A DNA stretch of 64,000 bases from Nematocida ironsii. Taxonomy: Eukaryota; Microsporidia. The first letter of the stretch is position 1. Each line of letters opens with the position of its first letter. Shown here in pieces: positions 10,411 to 20,375 of the stretch. Location of the stretch: assembly GCA_001642415.1 (NCBI GenBank), contig LTDK01000159.1, forward strand, positions 1 through 64,000, in the 5' to 3' direction. The position numbers and the translations under genes are program-made. The notes under the pieces were generated by a model. The model was not told the DNA's origin. It did no database searches and saw only the letters and a list, made by a program, of their open reading frames with translations.

Positions 10411-10552
10411 ACATTTATTAGTAACCATTGTGTATTATATTCTGTCCTCTTTAACTTATATTATTTATGACGGTTTGTGTATTAATTATTATAATTTACA
10501 CATTGTGTATTAAATAAAATAAAGTGTACATTTATTAGTAACCATTGTGTAT
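10411..10552. repeat. Direct repeat in the SWI3-UBA1 promoter region
   Basis: The phrase ACATTTATTAGTAACCATTG followed by TGTAT occurs at 10411 and again at about 10528, so two copies of about 26 bp lie roughly 117 bp apart in the 475-bp divergent promoter region. CATTGTGTATTA also recurs at 10501. Confidence 0.7.
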
Positions 10553-10630
10553 TTAATTTTAAACAGTACGCGTATAATATTAAATATTTTTTATCCATAA
10601 TATATAACACACTGTATTATATTTATTAAT

Positions 10631-10692
10631 TAATCCACCAGTACCCATACTTATATATTCATAATCCACCAGTACCCATACTTATATATTCA
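10631..10692. repeat. Tandem duplication, 31-bp unit
   Basis: Two adjacent copies (10631-10661 and 10662-10692) contain TAATCCACCAGTACCCATAC. They sit immediately upstream of the paired TAACCCG element of UBA1, so they could be duplicated regulatory sequence. Confidence 0.85.
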
Positions 10693-10713
10693 TAACCCGA
10701 CATAACCCGAAAT
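10693..10713 (+). promoter_or_regulatory. Paired TAACCCG element upstream of UBA1
   Basis: Two copies of TAACCCGA start at 10693 and 10703, exactly one 10-bp step apart; the second ends CCCGAAAT. The element is in the sense direction and ends 46 bp before the UBA1 ATG at 10760. Confidence 0.65.
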
Positions 10714-10759
10714 TAATTTTAATTTCAAATATATTAATGCACTTTTTATTATTTTATTT

Positions 10760-13700
10760 ATGAAGGAGACACACGCAGAGACAACCCCAGGAGATAAAAT
10801 ATTCTCACCAAAAGTAGATGAATCCCTGTACTCAAGGCAAATATACGTAATGGGAAATGAAGCCATGAAGAGAATGCTTTCATCACACGTACTAGTACTA
10901 GGTTTATGCAATGCAGGGTTAGAGATAGTTAAAAATATCTCATTAGCAGGTATAAAGACAATTTCAATATACGACCCACTCCCATTAAAGGCAGACCATC
11001 TGAGTACTTTATTCTACTGCACTGAGTCAGATATAGGAGACAGGATAGATAAAAGTGCTGAGTATAAGCTAAAGGAGTTAAACACACAAGTAAAAATAGA
11101 AGTACTTGAATGTATACCAGAAGATATCCGCATGTACAGTGCTGTTGTAGTAAATGATAAATCCGTACCTGAACAGATTCGTATAAATGACCAGTGTCGG
11201 GTTCATAATATCCCATTTATATCTGTACAGTGTCGAGGATTATTCTTTCAGGTATTCTGTGACTTTGGTGATGGATTTATTACTTCTGATACTAATGGTG
11301 AGGCACCTTATACGGGAACCATTAAGTGTGTTACACCCACTGGGATGGTTAGTTTAGTAGAGGAGGAGAGGCATTCATTAGAGGATGGTGATGAGATAGA
11401 AATAAAATCAGTCAATGCGAGGTATACTGTAACTGACACGAAGGCATTCACATTTTCACTGTGTGGGTATTCAGGAGAGGACTTATCCGGGATGACATTC
11501 GAGCAGATCAAGAAGAAGAAGGTTATCTCATGCAAGTCATTAAAGGATTCAGTTGTACACCCAGTTATACAAACAGAAGGCAGGGAAGCAAGTGTACTTC
11601 ACAAGTGTTTTATGTACGAGCATGTTTCACAGGGGATGGATGCGTATTTACAAGCACATCCCACGGAGATAGAAGATATTCCTGTTGTAGAAGAGTATTT
11701 CAGGGCACCAGCCATAACAATAGCACCGATCGCATCAGTTGCTGGTGGTATAGCAGCACATGAAGTACTTAAAGCATGCAGTGGTAAATTTACACCCATT
11801 CATCAGTTCATGTACTTCCATGTGATGGAGTTATTAAATGCCATACGTAAATCAAAGAGTACACAACCGCATGAGAAGACTATCGAATCACATGAAGGAT
11901 CATCACAGAATGAGGAAGGTACAGGTACAAGTACAAGTACAAGTACAAGTGCGGGTACAAGTACAAGTACGGGTACAAAGGGTGTCCAGGATAAGTCTGT
12001 AAATATATCAAGTGAATCAGTGAAGGACACTCAGTCCATGCGGTATACTCCACTTGAACAAATATTTGGACAGGATTCTCTGTATAAGATACATAAAGCA
12101 GGTGTATTTATAGTGGGAGCAGGTGCGATCGGATGTGAACATATTAAAAATATTTCAATGCTTGGTATGGGCAGATCAGGGACACGTGTCATTACGGATA
12201 TGGATGCGATTGAGAAATCAAATCTAAACAGACAATTCTTATTCCGTGCCCATGACATATCCGCAATGAAATCCGTGGTGGCAGCACGTGAAGGTGATGC
12301 ATTAAACCCAGGTGCACCTCAGAATATACAAGCGTACACTACGCGTGTAGGGAAAGAGGCAGAACACCTTTTTAATGATGAATTCTTTGGTCGTATAGAT
12401 ATTGTACTGAATGCATTAGATAATGTAGATGCCAGACTGTACATGGATAACAGGGCAGTCTATCACAGAGTACCCGTCATAGATGCAGGTACGCTTGGAT
12501 CGAAAGGACACACTCAGACGATCATTCCGTATATAACAGAACATTATGGTAATAGTAATGATCCACAGGAGAAATCGATCCCATTATGTACGATCAGGAA
12601 CTTCCCATACCTCCCTGTACACTGTGTAGAATGGGCACTTGCTGATTTTAAGACACTTTTTTATGAGAGGATCGTAGAGGGTAAAGATGCACTTAGTACA
12701 CTCGGTGTAGAACCCCTTTCAGAGGCCATGCACACTCTTCTGTTCAGTGCTCCAAAGACTCCTTCTGATGCAGTAAAAGAAGCCGTACACTTATTCCAGG
12801 AGAGGTTCACAGAAGGACCAAATAAACTCTGTGAATCCTTTCCTAAAGATCATGTGACTGAAGAAGGCACTCCCTTCTGGGTTCCTCCAAAGAGGATGCC
12901 ATCCCCAGAAACCCTTTCATTTAATGATCCATTACATACGGGGTATTTAAGGAGTGCTTATTACTTGATATGCCGTACACTCGGTGTACCAGGTGACGTA
13001 TCCTATGAAGATGCCCTGAAAATATATCAGAACCCAGATACGTCCCCTACTACACGCACTCCACCACAAGAATCAGACAGACCTTCAGTTATCCTTACAG
13101 AGGAAGAGTTTGAGAAGGACTCATCGACTAATTCACATGTGGAGTATGTCGCATTTGCATCAAACATTCGTGCTAAGATATACGGGATATCTTCATTAGA
13201 CATTCTTGAAGTAAAGCGAATATCCGGTCGGATTATCCCAGCAATTGCCACAACCACATCGGTCGTATCCGGTCTGGCTGTCCTTGAGTGTATAAAGTAC
13301 TTAATCACTAAACCCACGGATGTATCAGATAAGTCACTAAGTGAACCATCTGATGATTCTATTTTTAGGAACAGTTTCGTATCCCTGGCACTTTCTGTAC
13401 TCATGCAGAGTGAACCCATCCCACCGTATAAGGAAAAGGTCGCTCTACCAAATAAAGAAATATTCGTAAGTCCATGGGATTTAGTAGAAGTACAGGATAT
13501 TCCCCTGTCGGAGATAATGCATAAATTAGGGGATGAGTGGGGTGTAGAGATCCACACTGTAATGAGTGATTTAACTGTCCTTTACTGTTCCTTTTATAAT
13601 GCAGCGAAGTTCAAGCAAAACCTGTCTAAGACACCATCAGAGATTCTTTATCCCATGGGTATACCTGTAGGTGTACGATCAGCCAGGATCGACATGGTTG

Positions 13701-13777
13701 TAGAGGGAGAGGATGGGAATGACCTTCCAGTTCCATTTGTTAAAGTTATTTTCACTGAGAGTACAAATACTGCATGA
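10760..13777 (+). CDS. UBA1: UBA1, ubiquitin-activating enzyme E1
   Basis: The 1005-residue protein has the two ThiF-like halves of a ubiquitin E1. The inactive adenylation half starts near residue 20 (SRQIYVMG). The active half binds ATP through GAGAIGCE (453-460) with D480 and KSNLNRQF (486-493). The catalytic cysteine is C610 in PLCTIRNFP, and a ubiquitin-fold domain fills the last 100 or so residues. It charges ubiquitin as an adenylate and then a thioester and passes it to E2 enzymes. Its length is close to yeast UBA1 (1024). A Ser/Thr/Gly low-complexity linker (about 387-407), encoded by an ACAAGT hexanucleotide repeat, separates the two halves. It sits 95 bp before RPN5, and both genes carry the same paired TAACCCG element, so a shared control of the ubiquitin-proteasome system is plausible. 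Confidence 0.96.
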   Translation: MKETHAETTPGDKIFSPKVDESLYSRQIYVMGNEAMKRMLSSHVLVLGLCNAGLEIVKNISLAGIKTISIYDPLPLKADHLSTLFYCTESDIGDRIDKSAEYKLKELNTQVKIEVLECIPEDIRMYSAVVVNDKSVPEQIRINDQCRVHNIPFISVQCRGLFFQVFCDFGDGFITSDTNGEAPYTGTIKCVTPTGMVSLVEEERHSLEDGDEIEIKSVNARYTVTDTKAFTFSLCGYSGEDLSGMTFEQIKKKKVISCKSLKDSVVHPVIQTEGREASVLHKCFMYEHVSQGMDAYLQAHPTEIEDIPVVEEYFRAPAITIAPIASVAGGIAAHEVLKACSGKFTPIHQFMYFHVMELLNAIRKSKSTQPHEKTIESHEGSSQNEEGTGTSTSTSTSAGTSTSTGTKGVQDKSVNISSESVKDTQSMRYTPLEQIFGQDSLYKIHKAGVFIVGAGAIGCEHIKNISMLGMGRSGTRVITDMDAIEKSNLNRQFLFRAHDISAMKSVVAAREGDALNPGAPQNIQAYTTRVGKEAEHLFNDEFFGRIDIVLNALDNVDARLYMDNRAVYHRVPVIDAGTLGSKGHTQTIIPYITEHYGNSNDPQEKSIPLCTIRNFPYLPVHCVEWALADFKTLFYERIVEGKDALSTLGVEPLSEAMHTLLFSAPKTPSDAVKEAVHLFQERFTEGPNKLCESFPKDHVTEEGTPFWVPPKRMPSPETLSFNDPLHTGYLRSAYYLICRTLGVPGDVSYEDALKIYQNPDTSPTTRTPPQESDRPSVILTEEEFEKDSSTNSHVEYVAFASNIRAKIYGISSLDILEVKRISGRIIPAIATTTSVVSGLAVLECIKYLITKPTDVSDKSLSEPSDDSIFRNSFVSLALSVLMQSEPIPPYKEKVALPNKEIFVSPWDLVEVQDIPLSEIMHKLGDEWGVEIHTVMSDLTVLYCSFYNAAKFKQNLSKTPSEILYPMGIPVGVRSARIDMVVEGEDGNDLPVPFVKVIFTESTNTA
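11921..11978. repeat. ACAAGT hexanucleotide microsatellite inside UBA1
   Basis: About nine copies of ACAAGT or a close variant encode TSTSTS(A/T)G-type residues in the linker between the E1 halves. The unit is a multiple of three, so length changes keep the frame. Confidence 0.85.
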
Positions 13778-13782
13778 ATAAA

Positions 13783-13803
13783 TAACCCGAAATAACCCGA
13801 AAT
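13783..13803 (+). promoter_or_regulatory. Paired TAACCCG element upstream of RPN5
   Basis: TAACCCGA starts at 13783 and 13793, again 10 bp apart, ending CCCGAAAT. It begins 6 bp after the UBA1 stop codon and ends 69 bp before the RPN5 ATG at 13873, in the sense direction. Confidence 0.65.
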
Positions 13804-13872
13804 TATTAGATATTTACAGACTAAAATCGCATTAAACCATAAATTATAATTTCATTTATTTTTTCTTTATTT

Positions 13873-15501
13873 ATGGACTTATACGCTGAGGAGAAGAGGG
13901 TTAGGCTGAATTCAGACAAAGAAGGGAGTAAATCTGTTCTGATTAAACTAGCAGACACTGCAAGTACACCAGAAGAAGCATATAAAATCATACGAGAAAT
14001 GAGCAAGAAAAAAGGACAAATTAAAGCATCTTTACAGGAGATGATACTTCATGCGTACAGGAAGTATGAGAAGGAGTATAACATAAGCGTACAGGACAAT
14101 TCGTACAGGACACCACAAGATATAGATATAAATAATATCACACCAGATATAATCAAAGAGGAGATCACTCCAACCATAAACAATCCCGAACCCAAAAAAC
14201 CCATTCAAGATTCAAGTTTATCAGGCAGTACAAGCATAAACAAACCCAGTCATAATCAAAGAATAGAAAGTGACCGTGTACATTCTAAGGATAATTCACG
14301 ATCGGATCATTCTAAGGATAATCCAGTAAGTAACAAATCATCTGAGAGTATCACAGAAGGATCGGTGAATAAAAATGATTCAGTAACGGGGCGTACTAAG
14401 GATACAATCAGATTAAGCAGTGAAGGTGATTCGGTATTTCTAAGGTTTATACTATCAGTACTTGAAGTAGTTGAAGGATCGATTGAGATGGAAGATTTAC
14501 GACTGTTTCTGACCGATTCTGTTAAGCAGATGTACATGAGTGCAGGGTACGTACAGGAAGCATTTATACTTATATACAACGTAAATGCAGAGACGTTCTC
14601 ATCCCTTCCCCAGGAACATGTCCTTGCATACCAATTAGAACAAATGCGACTGGCACTTTTAGCCAGGGATTATCACAGGGCACGGCTGGTTGCACTGAAA
14701 ATCAGTCGTAAGCAATTAATTGCGTGTGAGTATACGGTTCCCTTTTGGCGTCGGATGCTTTTCTTACACGTACAGTCTGGTGACACTTCATCTGCTGCTG
14801 CTGTATGCAATGCTTTACGTGTAGTTGATGAGAATGCACGTGTATCTTCTGTGTATCCTGTTTTGACGGTTATTTTTTCAATTTTAAGCATTCAAGAAAA
14901 TTTTGAAAAAAGTCGTTATTTAATCAGATTATCCGTTAATTCCAAGATGGCTCAGGAGGAAGATGTCTTATTCGGGAAGTATTTCCTTGAGAATATTCAG
15001 GTTAACCCAGAATTATTACAGAAATTACTCCATCAAGTAAGTGAGAAGTACAATTTACAATTTTTACATGCATTTCAGTTAGAATTTGAAAAAATTTGTG
15101 TCATTTACAATATTTTTGTTTTTTCAAAATATTTCACAAAAATTTCATTAGGCTCATTACTTTCCACGCTTAGTACAAGAAGTTCTACATTAGATGAGTC
15201 AGCCGTCCTTTCAATTTTAGAGGACATGATCCGTAAAGGGAGTGTACACAGCAGGATAATTGAGAATGCAGGGATTGTAGAGTTCAGTAAGAATCAGCCG
15301 GAGAGGTTCCTATCAGAAAAAGAAAAAAAGAGAATTTCATCGGGAATGGAACTTATGGAGATATCCGTAGATGAAGATTCTTCTTCAGCTGTACCAAGAG
15401 TCTGTTCTGGTAGATCAGAAAGTGTAGAGGATTGGAGTAAAAAGATAAATTCCTGTTTAGATGGAATTATTCGAATCACGCACGGCATGAACAATGTATG
15501 A
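13873..15501 (+). CDS. RPN5: RPN5, 26S proteasome lid subunit
   Basis: The 542-residue protein matches RPN5/PSMD12. The middle carries LEQMRLALLARDYHRA (about 256-271), which corresponds to the LEQMRL-x-L-x-x-x-DY-x-R-x repeat of RPN5. A PCI domain follows, with the winged-helix part ISLGSLLSTLSTR and AGIVEFSK near 430-480. The ending VEDWSKKINSCLD is the typical RPN5 C-terminal helix. A hydrophilic low-complexity stretch of about 120 residues (roughly 75-195) is unusual and probably disordered. The lid subunit helps assemble the deubiquitinating part of the proteasome. It follows UBA1 on the same strand; proteasome alpha-1 is also in the window. Confidence 0.85.
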   Translation: MDLYAEEKRVRLNSDKEGSKSVLIKLADTASTPEEAYKIIREMSKKKGQIKASLQEMILHAYRKYEKEYNISVQDNSYRTPQDIDINNITPDIIKEEITPTINNPEPKKPIQDSSLSGSTSINKPSHNQRIESDRVHSKDNSRSDHSKDNPVSNKSSESITEGSVNKNDSVTGRTKDTIRLSSEGDSVFLRFILSVLEVVEGSIEMEDLRLFLTDSVKQMYMSAGYVQEAFILIYNVNAETFSSLPQEHVLAYQLEQMRLALLARDYHRARLVALKISRKQLIACEYTVPFWRRMLFLHVQSGDTSSAAAVCNALRVVDENARVSSVYPVLTVIFSILSIQENFEKSRYLIRLSVNSKMAQEEDVLFGKYFLENIQVNPELLQKLLHQVSEKYNLQFLHAFQLEFEKICVIYNIFVFSKYFTKISLGSLLSTLSTRSSTLDESAVLSILEDMIRKGSVHSRIIENAGIVEFSKNQPERFLSEKEKKRISSGMELMEISVDEDSSSAVPRVCSGRSESVEDWSKKINSCLDGIIRITHGMNNV

Positions 15502-16059
15502 AATAAAACAACCGTAAATTTCTATATTATTATTTATTACACAATGTATAATATATACTACTTATTACACATATACTACTATATATTACAGCTTGTTAGT
15601 GCTTATTACTCTATTATCATTATATACTACTTATTATACATAGTGTATTATATATTACTTATTACTCTATTATCATTATATATTATTTATTACACAATGT
15701 ATAATATATATTACTTATTATACAATACATCATATATACTACTTATTATACAATATATATTACTTATTACTCTATTGTCATTATATACTACTTATTACAC
15801 AATGTATAATATATATTACTTATTACACATATTCTATTATATATTACTTATACTACTTATTACACATAGTGCATTACTTATTACTCTAGTACTACTATAT
15901 TCTATTACTTATTACTTATACTACTTATTACTCTATTGTCATTATATACTACTTATTACACATAGTGCATTACTTATTACACATATTCTATTATATTCTA
16001 TTACTTATTACTCTATTACTAATATATTCTATTATATATTACACATTGTGTATTTTTTT
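15502..16059. repeat. AT-rich short-repeat tract (TTATTACACATA type)
   Basis: This stretch of 558 bp is built of variants of TATATACTACTTATTACACA and TATTACTTATTACTCTATTA. The frame is open from 15544 on the plus strand, but the translation is only I/Y/L-rich repeat DNA, so I do not count it as coding. It forms the region before the small gene at 16060. Confidence 0.85.
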
Positions 16060-16371
16060 ATGATAATAATAAAAGTGACTGAGTCTGCTTATAAAGAGAA
16101 TAAATCTTCTGTCCTTAAAGAAATTAATAAAATAATAAATAAAGAACTTACTGGACAATACATCATAAGTAATACACACACAGCAGAAGTAAAAGTAAGT
16201 AGAGTAAATACAACAGGGGATATATCACATACAGGGGATATATATGAAGAGGGGGACATGTACGTACAACCAGAATATTTCACTAAGAATATTCCATATA
16301 AACCAGAAGAACCAGACAATGACGAATTACCACCACCAGGCATAAATAAGAAAGGATTCTATGGATTATAA
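16060..16371 (+). CDS. Small hydrophilic protein of unknown function
   Basis: The frame is open far upstream, but everything before 16060 is translated repeat DNA. The ATG at 16060 begins non-repetitive sequence of 103 residues. It has a basic, helical start (KVTESAYKENKSSVLKEI), a polar middle, and an acidic, proline-rich end (KPEEPDNDELPPPG, then KKGFYGL). The strong change of composition at 16060 decides the start. I do not recognise the family. The conserved-looking end suggests a short binding motif rather than an enzyme. Confidence 0.6.
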   Translation: MIIIKVTESAYKENKSSVLKEINKIINKELTGQYIISNTHTAEVKVSRVNTTGDISHTGDIYEEGDMYVQPEYFTKNIPYKPEEPDNDELPPPGINKKGFYGL

Positions 16372-16933
16372 AGACATAGTAGTATATGTGTAATAAATAA
16401 TATAACTTAGTAATATATGTGTAATAAGTAATGTGTTATGTGTAATAAATAATATAACTTAGTAATATATGTGTAATAAGTAATGTATAACTTAGGAGTA
16501 TATGTGTAATAAGTTATAGTATATAAATATATGTGTAATAAGTCTTATACTATGTGTAATAAGTTATATAACTTAGGAGTATATGTGTAATAAGTTATAT
16601 ACTATGTGTAATAAGTTATATACTATGTGTAATAAGTCTTATACTATGTGTAATAAGTTATATACTATGTGTAATAAGTTATAGTTATATATTATGCATT
16701 ATATAATAAGTCTTTTTCTATTATTACTTATTATGCTATTATTACTATATATTATATACTATACAATGTGTAATAAATATTTAAATAGTCCATTATTTAT
16801 TATGTATGTACTGAATATTCTTATATAAATACCAGAATAATTTATTACTTATCACACAAAATGTATTAAATAATATATTTAACACATATAGTAATAAGTA
16901 TTACTTATTATATATTATATATTATATAATAAA
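16372..16933. repeat. AT-rich short-repeat tract (TATGTGTAATAAGTAAT type)
   Basis: The sequence has more than fifteen imperfect copies of TATGTGTAATAAGT with changing spacers (TATATAC, TATAACTTAG, CTTATAC). Copies face the same way between 16385 and 16690; beyond that the reverse orientation (TTATTACACA) appears. No gene is visible. Confidence 0.85.
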
Positions 16934-17713
16934 CTAATGACCATTATTAAAGTGATACTTTAACCCATTCGCATTCTTATACCGCTTACCACACCCAGGT
17001 ACATCACAAGCATAAGGTTTCTCACTCTCCATACCACCACCAGTATGTCCCTTACTCATATGATACTTTAACCCATACGCTGATGTATACTTCTTATTAC
17101 ACCCAATATGACTGCATTTAAATGGTCTCTTCTTATCCTCATCTTCATAATGTGACTCACCCATCATTTCTACTTCTGCATCCATATTAAAGTCCTTTAC
17201 TACAACAGGTGGTAATAATACACCAAGTGATAATGATTCAGATTGTAATATAGTATTATAAAATGCAGTAGGTTTAGAATAATCATACGTCATATTATCA
17301 TTAAATACAACAGTGGGTACTTGTACTACTTCATTATGTATATTACCACCATACCATTTAACATACATATTAGTATTTAGTCTATTAGTATCTGGAGTTA
17401 GTCTATTTATATCTGTATCTTGTGATATAAATGTATAATGTGTATTCTCATAGTGTGATACTAAATCATGCAGTGTTGGTAATGATTTACCACAGCATTG
17501 ATAATTACTCTCAGATAATTCTTCTTGTGGTGATTCTTTAAATGTGAATGGTGACGTATTCTGTGGTTGTGTTATTAATGTATTTGGTATTTTTAATGAA
17601 ATATCTGGTATATTCTGTGGTGTTAGTGTTGATTCGATTGTTTTTTGTATTGATTCGTAATCGAGTGGGATTGGTTTTCTTCTTTCTTTTCTGTTCTCTT
17701 TGTCTTCTGACAT
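16934..17713 (-). CDS. C2H2 zinc-finger protein of the SFP1/JAZF1 type
   Basis: The 259-residue protein has one atypical N-terminal finger (C72-C73 with CCGKSLPTLHDLVSHYENTH) and two C-terminal fingers of the C-x4-C-x12-H-x4-H kind: CSHIGCNKKYTSAYGLKYH and CDVPGCGKRYKNANGLKYHF. The phrase KRYKN-x-NGLKYH is characteristic of SFP1 and JAZF1. SFP1 activates ribosomal protein and biogenesis genes in yeast, and a similar role here is inference. The stop falls directly after the last zinc-binding histidine, so the protein ends at finger three. It lies in the repeat zone but has conserved sequence. Confidence 0.85.
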   Translation of the reverse strand: MSEDKENRKERRKPIPLDYESIQKTIESTLTPQNIPDISLKIPNTLITQPQNTSPFTFKESPQEELSESNYQCCGKSLPTLHDLVSHYENTHYTFISQDTDINRLTPDTNRLNTNMYVKWYGGNIHNEVVQVPTVVFNDNMTYDYSKPTAFYNTILQSESLSLGVLLPPVVVKDFNMDAEVEMMGESHYEDEDKKRPFKCSHIGCNKKYTSAYGLKYHMSKGHTGGGMESEKPYACDVPGCGKRYKNANGLKYHFNNGH

Positions 17714-18493
17714 GAATTTACTCCTTGAATTTATTTAAATAAATTCATAGGAGAATAAAATATATGATACAATGTGTAATAAATATAAGTATGATTAAAT
17801 AGGAGAATATACTATACAATATATAAAAAGTAATGAACTATGTGTAATAAATAATGAACTGTGTGTAATAAATAATAGTATAGTAAGTGAGTAGTATATA
17901 TTATATATTGTGTAATAAATAATAAATGACAGTATTATATAGTAGTATATGTGTAAGAAGTAGTATATAGTAATATATGTGTAAGAAGTAGTATATAGTG
18001 CGTATTGTGTAATAAGTAATGAACTATGTGTAATAAGTAATAGTATATGTGTAATAAATAATAAATGACAGTAGTATATACTATACATTGTGTAGTAAGT
18101 ATTATATAGTAAGTGAGTAATATATACTGTACATTGTGTAATAAGTAGTATATAGTACGCATTGTGTAATAAGTAATGCACATTGTGTAATAAATAGTGA
18201 ACAGTAATCAAGTGTATGTGTAATAAGTATTATATACTGTGTAATAAGTAATAGTATATGTGTAATAAGTATTATATATACTATACATTGTGTACTATAT
18301 ACTATACATTGTGTACTACTTATTATACTATGTGTACTATATACTATTTATTACATAATACATAATAAGTTATATAATATTTATTATACTATGTGTATTA
18401 TATTCTGTTATATTTTATGTCTATTACTTCTTACACATATACTACTATATACTACTTATTATATATAGTGTATTATATTATACTTTTATTTTT
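17714..18493. repeat. AT-rich short-repeat tract, both orientations
   Basis: This 780-bp stretch mixes TATGTGTAATAAGTAAT and CATTGTGTAATAA units up to about 18290, then the reverse unit TTATTACAC up to the next gene. Long I/Y/L/T-rich frames on the minus strand (17795-18211) are repeat translations and I reject them as genes. Confidence 0.85.
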
Positions 18494-19717
18494 ATGAAGC
18501 GTACACAAGAAGAAACAAGAGAAAGAAACAAAAGAAGATTAAAACAGTTAAATAAAGAGATTTCTTTACTAGAACAAGAGAAAGAGATGAATTCTAATGT
18601 AATGCTAGAATTAGACACAAAAATAAAGACACGTAATAACAAAAGATATTTAATATCAGAAAATACAGAATATACTACACATACCATACAAAGTAATATC
18701 ACACCAGAGAAGATTTCTTCATTAGAAGTATTTATACATAATATAAGTAATTTACCATTAGAATATGTCTTATTACAGTCTAATAAGATAGTATTAACTA
18801 AAGAATGGTACTTATCTTACATAGAGAGAGAATATTTAGTAAAATATAACAAGATTAAAGAGTTATTGTGTAATAAGTTATTACTAGAAGAAAAAACAAA
18901 AGAAATTTTTAGTGGAGTAGAAAAAAAAAGAAGAGAAATAATTTATACAAAATATAATACACATAGTGTAATAAATAATATAAAATATAATACACATAGT
19001 GTAATAAATAATATAAAATATAATACACATAGTGTAATAAGTCCATTAGGTAATACAGACTTATTAAGTAATATGTCAAATATTCTGGATACAATAATAA
19101 TGGATAGTACAAGAAATAATAGAAGTAGTAATAGTAGTAATAGTAGTGGTATAAGTAATAGTAGTGATAGTAGTAATAGAAGTAATAGTAGTGGTATAAG
19201 TAATAGTAGTGATAGTAGTAATAGAAGTAATAGTAGTGGTATAAGTAGTGCAGGTATAAGTAGTGCAGGTGTAAGTAGTGCAGGTGTAAGTATGTATAGT
19301 AGTAATAATACAAGTATGCATAGTAACATACATACACCTACTTATCCCTCTTCTATACATACACCTACTTATCCCTCTACTTCCTCTACATCTTCTGCAT
19401 CTGCTGAGTATAAAAGGGTGCTTAGTCTGTTTTCTATGATGAAGTCTAATAAGAGTAGTGTACGTTATACAATACCACCCAGTAAGAAGAGTAATTCAAT
19501 GCACTCATCACACAGTACATGCTTAGATAAAACAAAAGGAGAGTGTAGAAGTATCCCTGACTTAGTTAAGTACAGGATGAGTAAGTGCATTAATAAACCA
19601 GTGAGATATTCTACTGTTATAAGGAGTGATTGTAGTACACCAACAGAAAAGGAACAAGGGGTACAAGTAAAGGAGAGACTTAATATAAAAGATAAAAATG
19701 AGGAGAAAACGGAGTAA
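18494..19717 (+). CDS. Coiled-coil protein with in-frame repeat insertions and Ser/Asn-rich tail
   Basis: The 407-residue frame starts with a charged coiled coil (KRTQEETRERNKRRLKQLNK and on, about 1-50), a second helical part (about 75-155), then three copies of the 11-residue unit KYNTHSVINNI (about 153-183). A Ser/Asn/Gly tract follows with a duplicated 15-residue unit (GISNSSDSSNRSNSS), then IHTPTYPS repeats and a basic C-terminal domain (about 300-400) that looks conserved. I recognise no family. The ends look like real protein, while the middle is expanded repeat DNA. It probably evolves quickly in length. Confidence 0.6.
   Translation: MKRTQEETRERNKRRLKQLNKEISLLEQEKEMNSNVMLELDTKIKTRNNKRYLISENTEYTTHTIQSNITPEKISSLEVFIHNISNLPLEYVLLQSNKIVLTKEWYLSYIEREYLVKYNKIKELLCNKLLLEEKTKEIFSGVEKKRREIIYTKYNTHSVINNIKYNTHSVINNIKYNTHSVISPLGNTDLLSNMSNILDTIIMDSTRNNRSSNSSNSSGISNSSDSSNRSNSSGISNSSDSSNRSNSSGISSAGISSAGVSSAGVSMYSSNNTSMHSNIHTPTYPSSIHTPTYPSTSSTSSASAEYKRVLSLFSMMKSNKSSVRYTIPPSKKSNSMHSSHSTCLDKTKGECRSIPDLVKYRMSKCINKPVRYSTVIRSDCSTPTEKEQGVQVKERLNIKDKNEEKTE
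18949..19041. repeat. 33-bp repeat inside a gene, source of NTHSVI peptides
   Basis: Three near-identical copies spaced exactly 33 bp (core ACACATAGTGTAATAA near 18959, 18992 and 19025). The core recurs 3' of the same gene at about 19724-19740 and in the intergenic tracts. Thirty-three bases is eleven codons, so copy number can change without a frameshift. Confidence 0.9.
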
Positions 19718-20375
19718 ATATAATACACATAGTGTAATAAATAATAAATAGTATACAATGTATAATAAATAATATAATAAATAATAAAAATAAAATACTA
19801 TAACTTATTATAACTTATTACACATGGTACAATAAATAATACAACTTACTACAACTTATTACACAATGTACAATAAATAATATTACTTATTATAACTTAT
19901 TACACATATAACATAACTTATTACACAATGTACAATAAATACTATTACTTACTACAACTTATTACACATATAACATAACTTATTACACATAATACACAAC
20001 TTATTACACAATGTACAATAAATACTATTACTTATTAAACATATAACATAACTTATTAAACATATAACATAACTTATTACACATAATGCATTACTTATTA
20101 AACATATAACATAACTTATTAAACATATAACATAACTTATTACACATATAACATAACTTATTACACATATAACATAACTTATTACACATATACTGCTATT
20201 TATTATTTATTACACATATACTATTATGTCTTATGCATATTTTATATATATTTTATGCATTACTTATTACACATACGCTACTATATATTATTTATTACAC
20301 TATTATCATTATGTATTATCATACCCCGTAGGAGATAAGGGGAATATAATAAATACAATAAAAATTTCTAATTCC
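19718..20375. repeat. AT-rich short-repeat tract (ACATATAACATAACTTATT type)
   Basis: The tract consists of direct repeats of about 20-22 bp, ACTTATTACACATATAACAT and ACTTATTAAACATATAACAT, from about 19800 to 20215. A mixed 160-bp leader then precedes the kinase. The kinase frame is open back to 20226, but that part translates only repeat DNA. Confidence 0.85.

Noticed and set aside
15544..16059. Long plus-strand open frame before the small gene at 16060
   Set aside because: The translation is only I/Y/L-rich repeat (YYLLYN type) from TATTACTTATTACAC DNA; protein-like composition starts at 16060.
17795..18211. Open frames of 82-138 codons on the minus strand
   Set aside because: They are translations of the TGTGTAATAAGTA repeat in several frames, with no charged or structured sequence.
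18909..19360. Three long minus-strand frames opposite the coiled-coil gene
   Set aside because: Y-, L/I- or T-rich readings of the AGTAGT and NTHSVI repeats; the plus-strand frame has normal protein ends.
20226..20375. 50-codon N-terminal extension of the KIN1-like kinase
   Set aside because: It reads through repeat DNA; the kinase domain needs only the ATG at 20376.
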